Shown: positions 9,201 to 18,523, counted from the first letter of the stretch. The stretch: 64,000 bases of DNA from Butyrivibrio sp. YAB3001 (GCF_900112195.1 NZ_FOKR01000002.1:492833-556832), one strand, 5' to 3'. Program-made: numbers and translations. The notes: a model not told the origin generated them from the sequence alone.

Positions 9201-10396
9201 AAATCCCCTAGACATGAATCTAAAATCTCTATCATGTCATCTACATTCTCTTTAGTAATTATGAGAGGTGGAACAAATCTTATAATCTCTGCGCCCGCAT
9301 TAATTAAAATCAAGCCCTTTTCAAGAGCCTTGTTGATAACTTCCGCAACAGGTCGGTTAAACACAAGTCCTTGCATCAATCCGGCGCCTCTTCTGTCTAT
9401 GATAAAGTCATACTTTTCTTTTAGCTCGTCTAATTTCTGTTCTAAATAAGGAGCCACCTCATTCACATTCTCTATTATATTGTCCTCTTTAAATAAATCA
9501 AGGACTTTGTTAATTGCAGCGCAGGCAAAAGGATTTCCGCCATAAGTAGTTCCATGGTCGCCTGCAACAAGGGAATTTGCGCCCACTTTCTCATTTAAGA
9601 GGAATGCACCCACAGGCACTCCGCAGCCAAGAGCCTTGGCAGTGGTCATAATATCAGGTTTTACCCCGTATTTCTGCCATGCATACATATAGCCGCATCT
9701 TCCCATTCCGCACTGAATTTCATCCAGAATAAGAAGAATGTCTTTTTCGTCACAAAGTTTTCTTACTTTAGTCAAAAAATCTTCAGATGCAGGATATATT
9801 CCACCCTCACCCTGAACAGTTTCCATAATGATAGCGCAGGTTTTATCTGTTACACAATCAAGAACACTGTCAAAATCATTGAGGTTGGCAAACTTTACAT
9901 TTCCAATCATCGGTTCAAAAGCTTCCCTGTAATGAGGATTTCCGGTTACAGAAAGAGCTCCGAAGGTTCTTCCGTGAAAAGAATGATTCATAGCTATTAT
10001 CTCATGATCATTTTTCCCATCCTTCAAAAATGCGTATTTTCTTGCAGCCTTTATTGCGCCCTCTATAGCCTCCGCTCCGCTATTTGTGAAAAAGACTCTG
10101 TCCATCCCGGACACTTCTTTTATCTTTTTTGCTGCTTCAATTGCCGGCACATTATAATAGTAGTTTGAGGTATGTAAAAGTTTATCTATCTGATTTTTCA
10201 ATGCATCATTATACGCCTTATTGTTGTATCCCAATGCAAAAACAGCAATTCCGGAAACGAAATCAAGATACTTTTTACCGTCAATATCATAAAGATATAC
10301 GCCATCACCTCTGTCGAGAACAATCTGATAACGATTATATGTATGAAGAAGGGCCTGCTCTGCCTCATCTATTATCTGCTGCATTTTTTCGCTCAT
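9197..10396 (-). CDS. argD: Acetylornithine aminotransferase
   Basis: 399 residues, class III PLP aminotransferase converting N-acetylglutamate semialdehyde and glutamate to N-acetylornithine and 2-oxoglutarate. Seen: TNSGAEAIEGAIKAARK, NHSFHGRTFGALS, LILDEIQCGMGR, and the PLP-binding Lys254 in MTTAKALGCGVP. RBS AGGGAG precedes the ATG. It lies 35 bases after argB in the argC-GNAT-argJ-argB-argD operon, which fixes the assignment over ornithine or GABA aminotransferase. Confidence 0.95.
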   Translation of the reverse strand: MSEKMQQIIDEAEQALLHTYNRYQIVLDRGDGVYLYDIDGKKYLDFVSGIAVFALGYNNKAYNDALKNQIDKLLHTSNYYYNVPAIEAAKKIKEVSGMDRVFFTNSGAEAIEGAIKAARKYAFLKDGKNDHEIIAMNHSFHGRTFGALSVTGNPHYREAFEPMIGNVKFANLNDFDSVLDCVTDKTCAIIMETVQGEGGIYPASEDFLTKVRKLCDEKDILLILDEIQCGMGRCGYMYAWQKYGVKPDIMTTAKALGCGVPVGAFLLNEKVGANSLVAGDHGTTYGGNPFACAAINKVLDLFKEDNIIENVNEVAPYLEQKLDELKEKYDFIIDRRGAGLMQGLVFNRPVAEVINKALEKGLILINAGAEIIRFVPPLIITKENVDDMIEILDSCLGDL

Positions 10397-10431
10397 TTTA
10401 ACAATCTCCCTTTATCTAAAATAGCTTTCCC

Positions 10432-11328
10432 TCATGCATCCTTTGCAAGAGCATCATTATCTGACATAAACATTGTTCCAACACCTTTATTGGTGAAGAT
10501 TTCAAGAAGAAGACAATGTGGAATTCTGCCATCGAGAATATGCACCTTATCTACCCCTTCTCTGATTGCACTTGTGCAGTTGTTAAGCTTAGGAAGCATA
10601 CCGCCTCCGATATTTCCTTCTGCTATAAGGGCATCAGCTTCAGAACATGTAAGTCTTGAGATAAAGGTTGAAGGATCGTTTATATCCTTATAAACTCCCT
10701 CAATATCTGTAAGAAAGGCAAGCTTGTCAGCGCCGACAGCCTTTGCAATAGCACAGGCAGCATCATCTGCATTTATGTTATAAGTATCAAAATTATCGTC
10801 AAATCCTATTGGCGCCACAATTGGAAGGTAATCATGATCCATCATGTCAAAAAGAACTTTAGGATCAACCTTGTCAATCTCTCCAACAAAGCCAATATCT
10901 TTTCCATCAGAATACTTTTTCTTTACATGAAGAAGTCCTGAATCTTTTCCGCTGATACCAATTGACTTAACGCCAAGCTCCTGAACCATGGTAACAAGCT
11001 GTTTATTCACTCTTCCCAGGACCATTTCTGCAATTTCCATTGTCTCAGCATCAGTTACTCTAAGTCCATTTACAAATTCTGCCTCTTTACCTATCCTGGA
11101 TACCCAGCTGCTGATTGCCTTACCGCCGCCATGAACAATAATAGGTTTAAAGCCGACAAGTTTTAATAAAGTTACATCAGTAATTACGCTTTTTTGAAGC
11201 TCAGGATTACTCATTGCGCTTCCGCCATATTTAACGACAATGACTTTCCTGTTGAACTTCTGAATATATGGAAGTGCCTCAACAAGCACTTCAGCTTTTT
11301 TTAATACTTCCTGCATATCTTTGTCCAT
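10432..11328 (-). CDS. argB: Acetylglutamate kinase
   Basis: 298 residues. Phosphorylates N-acetylglutamate, the second step of arginine synthesis and usually the step inhibited by arginine. The amino acid kinase fold is clear: VVKYGGSAM near residue 28, [12 protein letters not shown] near 80, [30 protein letters not shown] near 190-220 and GGGMLPKL near 240. The N-terminal helix before the kinase core is the extension that in arginine-sensitive enzymes supports hexamers, so feedback control is likely (inference). Confidence 0.95.
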   Translation of the reverse strand: MDKDMQEVLKKAEVLVEALPYIQKFNRKVIVVKYGGSAMSNPELQKSVITDVTLLKLVGFKPIIVHGGGKAISSWVSRIGKEAEFVNGLRVTDAETMEIAEMVLGRVNKQLVTMVQELGVKSIGISGKDSGLLHVKKKYSDGKDIGFVGEIDKVDPKVLFDMMDHDYLPIVAPIGFDDNFDTYNINADDAACAIAKAVGADKLAFLTDIEGVYKDINDPSTFISRLTCSEADALIAEGNIGGGMLPKLNNCTSAIREGVDKVHILDGRIPHCLLLEIFTNKGVGTMFMSDNDALAKDA

Positions 11329-11365
11329 GGTATCCTCCCGAGAATCTATATATTTTCATATTCCT

Positions 11366-12589
11366 TTAAGATCTGTAATCAGCATTGATCTTTACATAAT
11401 CATATGTCAGATCACATCCCCAGGCTGTTGCTTCCTCAGTTCCCTCATTCATGTTTACGAAAACAGTCACTTCATCAGCCTTCATTATCATCAAAGCCGC
11501 TTCCTCATCAAATTCAAGCGGAACTCCTCTATGGAAAACTTCTATTTTGCCAACTTTACTTTCAAAAAACAGCTCTACATCATTCTGATCAAATTCCGCG
11601 CCTGAATATCCCATTGCGCACAGGAATCTGCCAAAATTCGCATCACAGCCATATATCGCAGCCTTTGAAAGATTTGAACCAACAATTGCTCTTGAAAGGG
11701 TTCTTGCATCTTCTTTAGTTTTGGCATTTATTACCTTTGCCTCGAAGAGCTTACTTGCGCCCTCTCCATCAGCAGCCATCTTCTTAGCTAAAAACTCACA
11801 TACAAAGCCAAGTGCTTCCTTAAAAACCTCATAGTCTTTGCCTTCAGAATTAATGATGTCATTTTCTGCCAGGCCGCTTGCCATACACAATAATGTATCA
11901 TTTGTTGATGTATCGCCATCAACTGTTATCATATTGAAGGTATCCTTAACAACTTCGCTCACAGCCTTTTGTAAAAGAGCTTTTTCAATCAAAACATCCG
12001 TTGTCAAAAAAGCGAGCATCGTACACATATTGGGATGAATCATTCCTGAACCCTTGCTCATTCCTCCAAGAGTCACATTTTTCCCTGATATTTCAAAAGA
12101 AACTGCAATTTCTTTATTCACTGTATCAGTTGTCATGATTGCTTTTGAAGCAGCTGTTCCGGCGCTCAAAGATGCATCCAGCGTCTTACTCATCATTTCA
12201 ACGCCGCTTACAAGCTTATCAACAGGAAGCTGCATTCCGATAACTCCGGTTGACGCAACTGCAACAGACTTATATGGCACACCGGTATATTTCTCAACAG
12301 CTTTTGCAGTAGCTTCGCATGCATCAAATCCCTCTTTTCCGGTACATGCATTTGCAATTCCTGAATTGATAACAACTGCCTGCATATAATCACCGGATTC
12401 AACAATATTCTTATCCCACATAACACACGCTGCTTTTACAACGTTAGAAGTAAACGTACCTGCACAGACACAAGGCTTTGTGGAATAGACAAAAGCCATA
12501 TCTGTTCTGTTTTTATATTTGATATTTGCCTCACAGCTTGCTGCCATAAAACCTTCTGCCGCTGTAACACCGCCTTCAATAACCTTCAT
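11366..12589 (-). CDS. argJ: Glutamate N-acetyltransferase / ornithine acetyltransferase
   Basis: 407 residues. ArgJ transfers acetyl from N-acetylornithine to glutamate, recycling the acetyl group; some ArgJ proteins also use acetyl-CoA. It is made as one chain that cleaves itself before a conserved Thr: here GMIHPNMCTMLAF with Thr190 intact (the common Ala before it is Cys). The C-terminal motif GCDLTYDYVKINADYRS is standard. Presence of ArgJ means a cyclic pathway and makes argE unnecessary. It lies 3 bases after the GNAT gene. Confidence 0.95.
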   Translation of the reverse strand: MKVIEGGVTAAEGFMAASCEANIKYKNRTDMAFVYSTKPCVCAGTFTSNVVKAACVMWDKNIVESGDYMQAVVINSGIANACTGKEGFDACEATAKAVEKYTGVPYKSVAVASTGVIGMQLPVDKLVSGVEMMSKTLDASLSAGTAASKAIMTTDTVNKEIAVSFEISGKNVTLGGMSKGSGMIHPNMCTMLAFLTTDVLIEKALLQKAVSEVVKDTFNMITVDGDTSTNDTLLCMASGLAENDIINSEGKDYEVFKEALGFVCEFLAKKMAADGEGASKLFEAKVINAKTKEDARTLSRAIVGSNLSKAAIYGCDANFGRFLCAMGYSGAEFDQNDVELFFESKVGKIEVFHRGVPLEFDEEAALMIMKADEVTVFVNMNEGTEEATAWGCDLTYDYVKINADYRS

Positions 12590-12592
12590 TTT

Positions 12593-13048
12593 TCAGCCCA
12601 TCCTTTTCTGAACAAATTCTGTTTTATTATCTTCATTAAGAACAAAGTCATAGTAGTTCATATCATCTCTAAGTGTCCATCCCATCTTCTGCCAGAATTT
12701 ATTACCAACCACATTGGTAACAAAAGCATTAAGGCACACTTTGTTAATCTTTTCTTCCTTAAGTCTCTCGCAGCAGAACTGAACCATCTTTTTTCCAATT
12801 CCATGCATTCTGTATTCCTTGCTCACGCACACATGGTATAAGCAGGCTCTTCTTCCATCATGCCCACATAAAATTGCTCCAACTATCTTACCGTCTTCTA
12901 TATCTACTGCGCTGGTCGTAGGATTTCTTAATAAAAACCGCTCAACTCCTTCCCTTGAATCATCAAGAGTCCTTATTCCAAAGCCTTCTATTGAATTCCA
13001 TAAATCAAAAACTTCTTCGTAATCATCAACTGTCATTACACGAACCAT
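12593..13048 (-). CDS. GNAT-family N-acetyltransferase inside the arginine operon
   Basis: 151 residues, a single GNAT domain. The acetyl-CoA loop is visible as VSKEYRMHGIGKKMVQF (about 88-104), preceded by the beta-4 strand ACLYHVCV and followed by NKFWQKMGW. RBS GAGGT precedes the ATG at 13048. It is packed between argC (9 bases) and argJ (3 bases), so it is almost certainly co-expressed with the pathway. It may supply N-acetylglutamate to prime the cycle, as short GNAT-type synthases do in some bacteria, but the sequence alone does not prove this. Confidence 0.85.
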   Translation of the reverse strand: MVRVMTVDDYEEVFDLWNSIEGFGIRTLDDSREGVERFLLRNPTTSAVDIEDGKIVGAILCGHDGRRACLYHVCVSKEYRMHGIGKKMVQFCCERLKEEKINKVCLNAFVTNVVGNKFWQKMGWTLRDDMNYYDFVLNEDNKTEFVQKRMG

Positions 13049-13057
13049 TTTTCTACC

Positions 13058-14110
13058 TCAAGGACATTTTGGCACCAATCTAAGCCCCATTGATTCTTCA
13101 AGTCCAAACATGATGTTCATGTTCTGAACTGCCTGTCCTGCTGCTCCCTTAACCAGATTATCAATTGCGCCCATCATTATCACTCTGCCGGTGCGCTCAT
13201 CTATTTTAAATCCAATATCCACAAAATTACTTCCCTGAACAAATCTCGTTTCCGGATAGACGCCATCTTTCAAAATTCTTATAAACAGCTCTTTTTTGTA
13301 ATACTTCTCATAAGCTGCTCTGATATCTTCTTTTGTAGGCAATTTCCCATCTTTTTTAACCAGTCTTGCATACTCTGTTGCAAGAATTCCTCTATTCATC
13401 GGAACAAGATGAGGAGTGAAATTAATAACCATAGGTCTTCCTGCCGCATAACCAAGCTGTTCTTCAATTTCCGGGGTATGACGGTGATTTGCTACTCCAT
13501 ATGGTTTACAGCTCTCATTAACCTCACAGTACAGATTTGCAACCTTGGCACCTCTCCCTGCTCCTGTCACACCGCTAAGCGCATCTACGATAAGTGTATC
13601 AGGATCAATAAGTCCTTCTTTTATAAGAGGGTATGCAGTTAAAATAGAGCATGTTGTGTAACATCCCGGATTTGCCACAAGTCTGGCACCTTTAACCTTA
13701 TCTCTGTTGATCTCACAGAGACCATATACTGCTTCTTCTATATAAGTAGGAGCCTTATGTTCTATTTTATACCATTCTTCGTACACCGATACATCTTTTA
13801 ATCTAAAGTCAGCAGATAAATCTATTACCTTAACTTTATTAAGAATGTCCTCATTTATAAGGCTTGCACATAATCCCTGTGGTGTAGCTGTAAATACAAC
13901 ATCTACTTCATTTGTAAGTTCTTCTATATTATCATCAAGACACTTTTCATCTATTATCTTAAAGAAATTACCATAAATATCACTGAAATCCTGACCAATA
14001 TATGATTTAGATCCGTACCATACAACCTCTGCCTCAGGATGACCAAGTATCAGTCTTGCTATCTCAGCACCCGCATATCCTGTAGCACCAATAATTCCAA
14101 CTCTTATCAT
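13058..14110 (-). CDS. argC: N-acetyl-gamma-glutamyl-phosphate reductase
   Basis: 350 residues. Reduces N-acetylglutamyl phosphate to the semialdehyde with NADPH. Seen: the Rossmann motif GIIGATGYAGAEIARL at 6-20, TATPQGL near 75, the catalytic Cys150 in VANPGCYTTC and VSGVTGAGRG-type loop (LSGVTGAGRGAK). First gene of the minus-strand arginine operon. AAAGGA lies ten bases before the ATG, and a promoter is predicted in the argC-argG gap. Confidence 0.95.
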   Translation of the reverse strand: MIRVGIIGATGYAGAEIARLILGHPEAEVVWYGSKSYIGQDFSDIYGNFFKIIDEKCLDDNIEELTNEVDVVFTATPQGLCASLINEDILNKVKVIDLSADFRLKDVSVYEEWYKIEHKAPTYIEEAVYGLCEINRDKVKGARLVANPGCYTTCSILTAYPLIKEGLIDPDTLIVDALSGVTGAGRGAKVANLYCEVNESCKPYGVANHRHTPEIEEQLGYAAGRPMVINFTPHLVPMNRGILATEYARLVKKDGKLPTKEDIRAAYEKYYKKELFIRILKDGVYPETRFVQGSNFVDIGFKIDERTGRVIMMGAIDNLVKGAAGQAVQNMNIMFGLEESMGLRLVPKCP

Positions 14111-14183
14111 TTTTTATGCATCCTTTCTATAGATAAAAAGTATATTTTATTTCGCAAAAAACATCTTAAAATAACATGTTCTC

Positions 14184-14212
14184 AGTATAAGACTACATTT
14201 TAAAATATGCAA
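14184..14212 (-). promoter_or_regulatory. Predicted promoter of the argC operon
   Basis: Minus-strand TTGCAT (14207-14212), 17-base spacer, TATACT (14184-14189). It sits about 75 bases ahead of argC and faces away from the argG promoter. Confidence 0.5.
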
Positions 14213-14286
14213 CACATTTTTATAATTATGCACAAAATATCTCCTTTTTAAATATTTATGCATTTTATACTTGCATTTTATGCATT
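14207..14286. promoter_or_regulatory. Candidate arginine-repressor operator region between argC and argG
   Basis: The region between the two divergent promoters is very AT-rich and repeats the core TGCAT or ATGCA at 14207-14211, 14228-14232, 14259-14263, 14272-14276 and 14281-14285; TGCAT-TTT-ATGCA at 14272-14284 is a perfect palindrome. ArgR/AhrC boxes are AT-rich palindromes of similar TG.AT/AT.CA form, and both -35 boxes lie inside this region. The match to the 18-base box is imperfect, and TTGCAT is also used as a -35 elsewhere (rpmE), so this is a moderate inference. Confidence 0.4.
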
Positions 14287-14299
14287 GGTGTTTTATAGT
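14271..14299 (+). promoter_or_regulatory. Predicted promoter of argG
   Basis: TTGCAT (14271-14276), 17-base spacer, TATAGT (14294-14299), about 70 bases upstream of the argG start. Confidence 0.55.
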
Positions 14300-14367
14300 G
14301 AATAAAAAGCAACTATAATGATTATGATAATCGAAAAAATATCACAAAGAAAGATGAGGATATGGTA

Positions 14368-15591
14368 ATGGAAAAAGAGAAAGTTATTCTTGCTTATTCT
14401 GGTGGACTTGACACTACAGCAATTATTCCATGGCTTAAAGAAAACTTTGACTATGAAGTAATCTGTGTCTGCATTGACTGCGGACAGGAAGAGGAACTTG
14501 ATGGACTTGAGGACAGAGCAATAAGCTGCGGCGCAAGTAAACTCTATATTCTTGATGTTGTTGACGAATTCTGCGATGAATACATTGTTCCATGCGTAAT
14601 GGCTCATGCTGTATATGAGAACAAGTATCTTCTTGGCACATCTATGGCTCGTCCGCTTATCGCTAAAAAGCTTGTCGAGATTGCAAGAAAAGAAAATGCT
14701 GTTGCAATCTGCCATGGCGCTACAGGTAAGGGAAATGACCAGATTCGTTTTGAGCTTGGAATCAAGGCTCTTGCTCCTGACATCAAGATCATTGCTGCGT
14801 GGAGAAATGATAAATGGACAATGGATTCCCGCGAATCAGAGATTGAATATTGTAAACAGCATGGCATCAATCTTCCATTCTCTGCTGATTCAAGCTACAG
14901 CCGTGACCGTAACCTCTGGCATATATCTCATGAAGGTCTTGAACTCGAAGATCCTTCACTTGAACCTAATTACAAACATCTTTTAGTACTCGGCAAAACT
15001 CCTGAGGATGCTCCTGATCAGCCAACAACTGTAACAATGACTTTTGAGGGCGGCATTCCTAAATCTGTAAACGGAAAAGAAATGAAAGTTTCTGATATCA
15101 TCCGCACTTTAAATAAACTCGGCGGTGAAAACGGAATCGGAATCGTTGATATAGTAGAAAACCGCGTAGTGGGAATGAAATCAAGAGGCGTATATGAAAC
15201 ACCCGGCGGAACAATTCTTTATGAAGCTCATCAGCAGCTTGAGGAGTTGATTTTAGACCGCGATACCTATACAATGAAGAAAGATATGGGCAACAAGTTT
15301 GCTGATTTAGTATATGAAGGGAAATGGTTTACTCCTCTGCGTGAAGCTGAGCAGGCATTCATTGAATCCACTCAGAAATACGTAACCGGTGAAGTTACCT
15401 TCAAGTTGTATAAGGGTAATATCATCAAAGCCGGCACAAAATCACCTTACTCTCTCTACAACGAGAGCATTGCTTCCTTCAAGACCGGAGACCTCTACGA
15501 TCATCATGACGCAGAAGGCTTCATCAATCTGTTCGGTCTTGCAAGCAAGGTACGTGCAATGAAGATGCAGGAAGTAGAATCTAAAAAGTAA
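14368..15591 (+). CDS. argG: Argininosuccinate synthase
   Basis: 407 residues. Joins citrulline and aspartate with ATP, the seventh step of arginine synthesis. The PP-loop AYSGGLDT lies near residue 8; ICHGATGKGNDQIRFE and YSRDRNLWHISHEG are family signatures. GATGAGGA is 7 bases before the ATG at 14368; an ATG two codons earlier would sit too close to that site. Transcribed divergently from the argC operon. argH, argF and the carbamoyl phosphate genes are not in the window. Confidence 0.95.
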   Translation: MEKEKVILAYSGGLDTTAIIPWLKENFDYEVICVCIDCGQEEELDGLEDRAISCGASKLYILDVVDEFCDEYIVPCVMAHAVYENKYLLGTSMARPLIAKKLVEIARKENAVAICHGATGKGNDQIRFELGIKALAPDIKIIAAWRNDKWTMDSRESEIEYCKQHGINLPFSADSSYSRDRNLWHISHEGLELEDPSLEPNYKHLLVLGKTPEDAPDQPTTVTMTFEGGIPKSVNGKEMKVSDIIRTLNKLGGENGIGIVDIVENRVVGMKSRGVYETPGGTILYEAHQQLEELILDRDTYTMKKDMGNKFADLVYEGKWFTPLREAEQAFIESTQKYVTGEVTFKLYKGNIIKAGTKSPYSLYNESIASFKTGDLYDHHDAEGFINLFGLASKVRAMKMQEVESKK

Positions 15592-15594
15592 TTG

Positions 15595-15888
15595 ATGAAT
15601 TCTTTATCTTTGATAATTATATTTTTTGTCGTCATGAACATTTCAGGGTTTGCTTTAATGGGGACTGACAAGCGGAGGGCACGTAAAAATGCCTTCCGAA
15701 TTCCCGAAGCAACCCTTTTTTCAGTTGCAATACTAGGGGGAAGCATCGGTTCTATACTGGGAATGTTTATTTTCAGGCATAAAACAAAGCATTGGTATTT
15801 CAAAATCGGGCTCCCGGTTATATTATTATTACAGGTTCTACTTTTCGTTTTACTGGCATGGTTGCCAATTTCTTTTAGCTTTATATAA
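15595..15888 (+). CDS. DUF1294 small membrane protein
   Basis: 97 residues with three hydrophobic segments and the DUF1294 signature GTDKRRARKNAFRIPE followed by GGSIGSILGMFIFRHKTKHWYF. The family is widespread and of unknown function. The ATG is 3 bases after the argG stop (a TTG sits one codon earlier), so it is probably read through from argG. No strong RBS is visible, so coupling to argG translation is likely. Confidence 0.8.
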   Translation: MNSLSLIIIFFVVMNISGFALMGTDKRRARKNAFRIPEATLFSVAILGGSIGSILGMFIFRHKTKHWYFKIGLPVILLLQVLLFVLLAWLPISFSFI

Positions 15889-15913
15889 AAAAGTATTGTG
15901 GGGAAAGAGTAAC

Positions 15914-16657
15914 ATGAAATGTGATATGCATATCGCTGTTTGTGATGACAATATAGCTGACAGAAAGCAGACAGAACGTCTTTTAGGGCGTCAGTCAGAC
16001 AGATTTTTTAAAGAAAACGGAGGCAGGCTATACCTTGACTCCTACGGAAATGTCGAGGCCTTAATGCGTTATCCGCAGATGTATGATGCATTATTTATAG
16101 ATATGACTTCTGCAGAGCCCACAGGTTTTGAGGTTGCAAGGCTCCTTTTAAACGTAGGAGTCGTCCGTCCCATAATTCTTGTGGTCTCTTCTATTGATTA
16201 CCGCAAACAGTATGCAGAATCCGGTATCAATGTTCCAAATATACTATTTTTAGACAAACCCATAAAAGTGGCAGAACTAACAGCTATCATGGATGAAATC
16301 AGGAAAATCAAAGGTGCTCCCACTCCCACCATGGAAATCCGCAGCAAAAACGGTACTGTCTATGCTAAAAATGACGAGATTGTCTGTGTAAAGAAAAAAG
16401 GCGCTGAACTGTTTATCTACATGGAAGATGGCAACATACTAAGTATTATCGACGATATCTACAATTTCTATGACCAATGCGCAGTTTTTCCACAGATTTG
16501 TCCCGTAAATGATAACGCGCTTATAAATGTTAATCATATTCAGAAAACAAGCTTTGGAAAAGTCACAATGGATAACGGTGAAGTCATCGGAGTATCATTT
16601 ATTTACAGAAACTCAATAAGTCAGGCAAAAGAACTTATAAATAATGAATCAAATTAA
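15914..16657 (+). CDS. LytTR-type response regulator without adjacent kinase
   Basis: 247 residues. Receiver domain: acidic residues CDDN at 10-13, phospho-acceptor Asp63 in ALFIDMT and Lys115 in LFLDKPIK. The C-terminal part (about 140-240) fits a LytTR DNA-binding domain: RSKNGTVYAKNDEIVCVKKKG, INVNHIQK and a basic end. GGGGAAAGAG precedes the ATG at 15914. No histidine kinase is next to it; the lone HPt protein at 18541-18900 is the nearest phosphorelay component. Agr/VirR-like regulators have this layout, but targets are unknown. Confidence 0.82.
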   Translation: MKCDMHIAVCDDNIADRKQTERLLGRQSDRFFKENGGRLYLDSYGNVEALMRYPQMYDALFIDMTSAEPTGFEVARLLLNVGVVRPIILVVSSIDYRKQYAESGINVPNILFLDKPIKVAELTAIMDEIRKIKGAPTPTMEIRSKNGTVYAKNDEIVCVKKKGAELFIYMEDGNILSIIDDIYNFYDQCAVFPQICPVNDNALINVNHIQKTSFGKVTMDNGEVIGVSFIYRNSISQAKELINNESN

Positions 16658-16662
16658 TTCAA

Positions 16663-16697
16663 AAAGGATGTGCCAGCAAGTGCACATCCTTTTTTTA
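16663..16697. terminator. Bidirectional intrinsic terminator
   Basis: GGATGTGC and GCACATCC pair around a short loop, flanked by A- and T-runs on both sides. It serves the LytTR gene (plus) and, from the other side, the LacI-family gene ending at 16700 (minus). Confidence 0.85.
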
Positions 16698-16699
16698 TC

Positions 16700-17722
16700 C
16701 TAATCCAGCCTCTTCACACTCTCCCCTTCGATCATATGACCTTCGAGGATCATGATACCCTGTCTGTATCTTTCGCCGCTTATCTTTCTTATAAGGTTAA
16801 GGATAGCGTTTCGCCCCATCTCATAACTGTCAACACCGTAGGTAGTAATCTTTATATCGCACAATCCAGGGAAAAGATAATTATCATAACCAACAACTGA
16901 AATATCTTCCGGAACTCTGTATCCTTTTTCACGAAGCTTTTTTATCATCATACTTGCTGCCATATCGCAGTTGCAAAAGAACGCTGTAGGCATTTGTTCT
17001 GGCAGCTCAAAATACTTATTGATATCCATAACTCCCGTTTCAAGATCCCTGTCAGGAATAATCCAGTCACCTCTGAACGGACGACCATGCTCCATAAGCG
17101 ATTTGGTATAACCCAGATATCTGTCAGTAATAGCACCTGACGCAAGAAGTGTTCCCACAAATGCAATGTCCTTATGTCCCATGTCGAAAAGATAATTGGT
17201 CAGACAGTACGCGCCATTATAACTGTCAGATACCACAGCATCCTCATCACCTGTATGATTGCAAAAATCAAGATATACCATAGGTATTCCGCTAATATCC
17301 TTGATTGCTCTAAGATACTCGTGGTCAAGACGCCCTACAACAACGATCCCATCTATCTTCTTATCTTCAACCAATCTCGGAATAACTTTGTTTTTTTCAT
17401 GATCAACAGAGATAACTTCAAGCATTGTAAAACATCCCTTGTCCATAGCTATCTGCGATACCTGCTGATGCATTCTTGTATAAAAAGAGCTATATTCGCT
17501 CATAAAATTCTCAGAAATGAGAACTCCTATTGTATAACTCTTGCTGGAAAAATCCTGTTTTCTCGATACAGACGGCACATATCCCATATCGTCTGCCATT
17601 GCATGGATTTTCTCCCTGAGCTCTTCACTCATTCCCCGCTGTCCGGATAATGCCTTAGAAACAGTAACTGTACTAACACCAATTTTATCAGCAATATCTT
17701 TTAATCGAACCGTTTTAGCCAT
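16700..17722 (-). CDS. LacI-family transcriptional regulator
   Basis: 340 residues. N-terminal helix-turn-helix VRLKDIADKIGVSTVTVSKALSG with the hinge helix around 50, then a periplasmic-binding-like effector domain (about 60-330: YTIGVLISENF, DGIVVVGRL, DAVVSDSYNGAYCLTNYL, DISVVGYDNY). RBS GAGGGGA before the ATG. It is monocistronic, with no sugar-utilisation genes beside it, so its target lies elsewhere. The effector is probably a sugar or sugar phosphate (family knowledge). Confidence 0.93.
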   Translation of the reverse strand: MAKTVRLKDIADKIGVSTVTVSKALSGQRGMSEELREKIHAMADDMGYVPSVSRKQDFSSKSYTIGVLISENFMSEYSSFYTRMHQQVSQIAMDKGCFTMLEVISVDHEKNKVIPRLVEDKKIDGIVVVGRLDHEYLRAIKDISGIPMVYLDFCNHTGDEDAVVSDSYNGAYCLTNYLFDMGHKDIAFVGTLLASGAITDRYLGYTKSLMEHGRPFRGDWIIPDRDLETGVMDINKYFELPEQMPTAFFCNCDMAASMMIKKLREKGYRVPEDISVVGYDNYLFPGLCDIKITTYGVDSYEMGRNAILNLIRKISGERYRQGIMILEGHMIEGESVKRLD

Positions 17723-18022
17723 ACCGATATCCCCTCGTTTACAGAACCACTAATAATTCATGCCTTGCCTCAAGCCAGACAAAATGTCTTTTTCCAAAAA
17801 CATACATTAACGGCTTTAATATATTTAAGTATAAACTAATTTTAAGTTAATTGGCATTGATTAAATTATTCAAAATTTCCGTTAATACATCCACATTTTT
17901 ATTCAAATTTATACATTGAAAAAATATGATTATGTTATATTTTTCTGTTATACTTAGAATTTAGGGAAAACTCATCACATACGTTTTCTCAATATAGATT
18001 TTTAGACAAGGTACTAATAATA
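17723..18022. other. 300-base gap between LacI-type gene and unknown gene
   Basis: Strongly AT-rich. It must hold the divergent promoters of the LacI-type gene (minus) and of the gene at 18023 (plus). TATATT and TTATACT boxes occur around 17935-17955, but no pair with a convincing -35 could be fixed. No repeat, hairpin or RNA gene is seen. Confidence 0.5.
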
Positions 18023-18523
18023 ATGATCGCAATCAATATTAAAAACAATAAATCTTTCATGGCAAAGTTTCTTACAAACGACATTTTTGATAACTTCTAT
18101 GTTGAAGAAGCCACCATAGAAACTTACAACACCTTTCATATCGACGGACATATTCATAAAGACTTTTTCAAAAATGACTCAGAGCCCAATGACAATACTA
18201 TAGGCGATTATTCTAAATGGTCCACTTTAAAGCCTATCTGCTTTGATCTCATAAAAGGAAAAAGGACTCCTTTAGGCTTCAAATTCACTTTTCATCCGGA
18301 TGATAAGACCAAAAGCGACATTGTTTCAGCGGCTGATTCACATATAAACCCAGACGATGTCCTTTTAGGCATTAATATCAGATTTTCAAGCGGCTCCATC
18401 CAGATTACAACAGGAACAACTTTCAAAACTTTTTCTCTTGATAAAACAATAGAAAAAGCCTGGGATGCATTTATCCCAAGCTTTATGTCACATTCAGATA
18501 TTGATTTTGAAACAAACGAGTAA
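18023..18523 (+). CDS. Conserved Lachnospiraceae protein of unknown function (probably DUF5721)
   Basis: 166 residues, soluble, no signal peptide or membrane segment. The N-terminal half (IKNNKSFMAKFLTNDIFDNFYVEEATIETYNTFHIDG) resembles a small family I know from Lachnospiraceae genomes as DUF5721; this is from memory and should be checked. WSTLKPICFDLIKGKRTP and the later FKFTFHP and GINIRFSSGSIQITTGT strands suggest a mostly beta fold. AAGG lies about a dozen bases before the ATG. The HPt gene faces it from the other strand with a 17-base gap. Function unknown. Confidence 0.7.
   Translation: MIAINIKNNKSFMAKFLTNDIFDNFYVEEATIETYNTFHIDGHIHKDFFKNDSEPNDNTIGDYSKWSTLKPICFDLIKGKRTPLGFKFTFHPDDKTKSDIVSAADSHINPDDVLLGINIRFSSGSIQITTGTTFKTFSLDKTIEKAWDAFIPSFMSHSDIDFETNE

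Noticed and set aside
14293..14715. 140-codon open frame antisense to the argG start
   Set aside because: Entirely within argG and its promoter; argG motifs and codon pattern are clear, and this frame has no RBS or recognisable domain.
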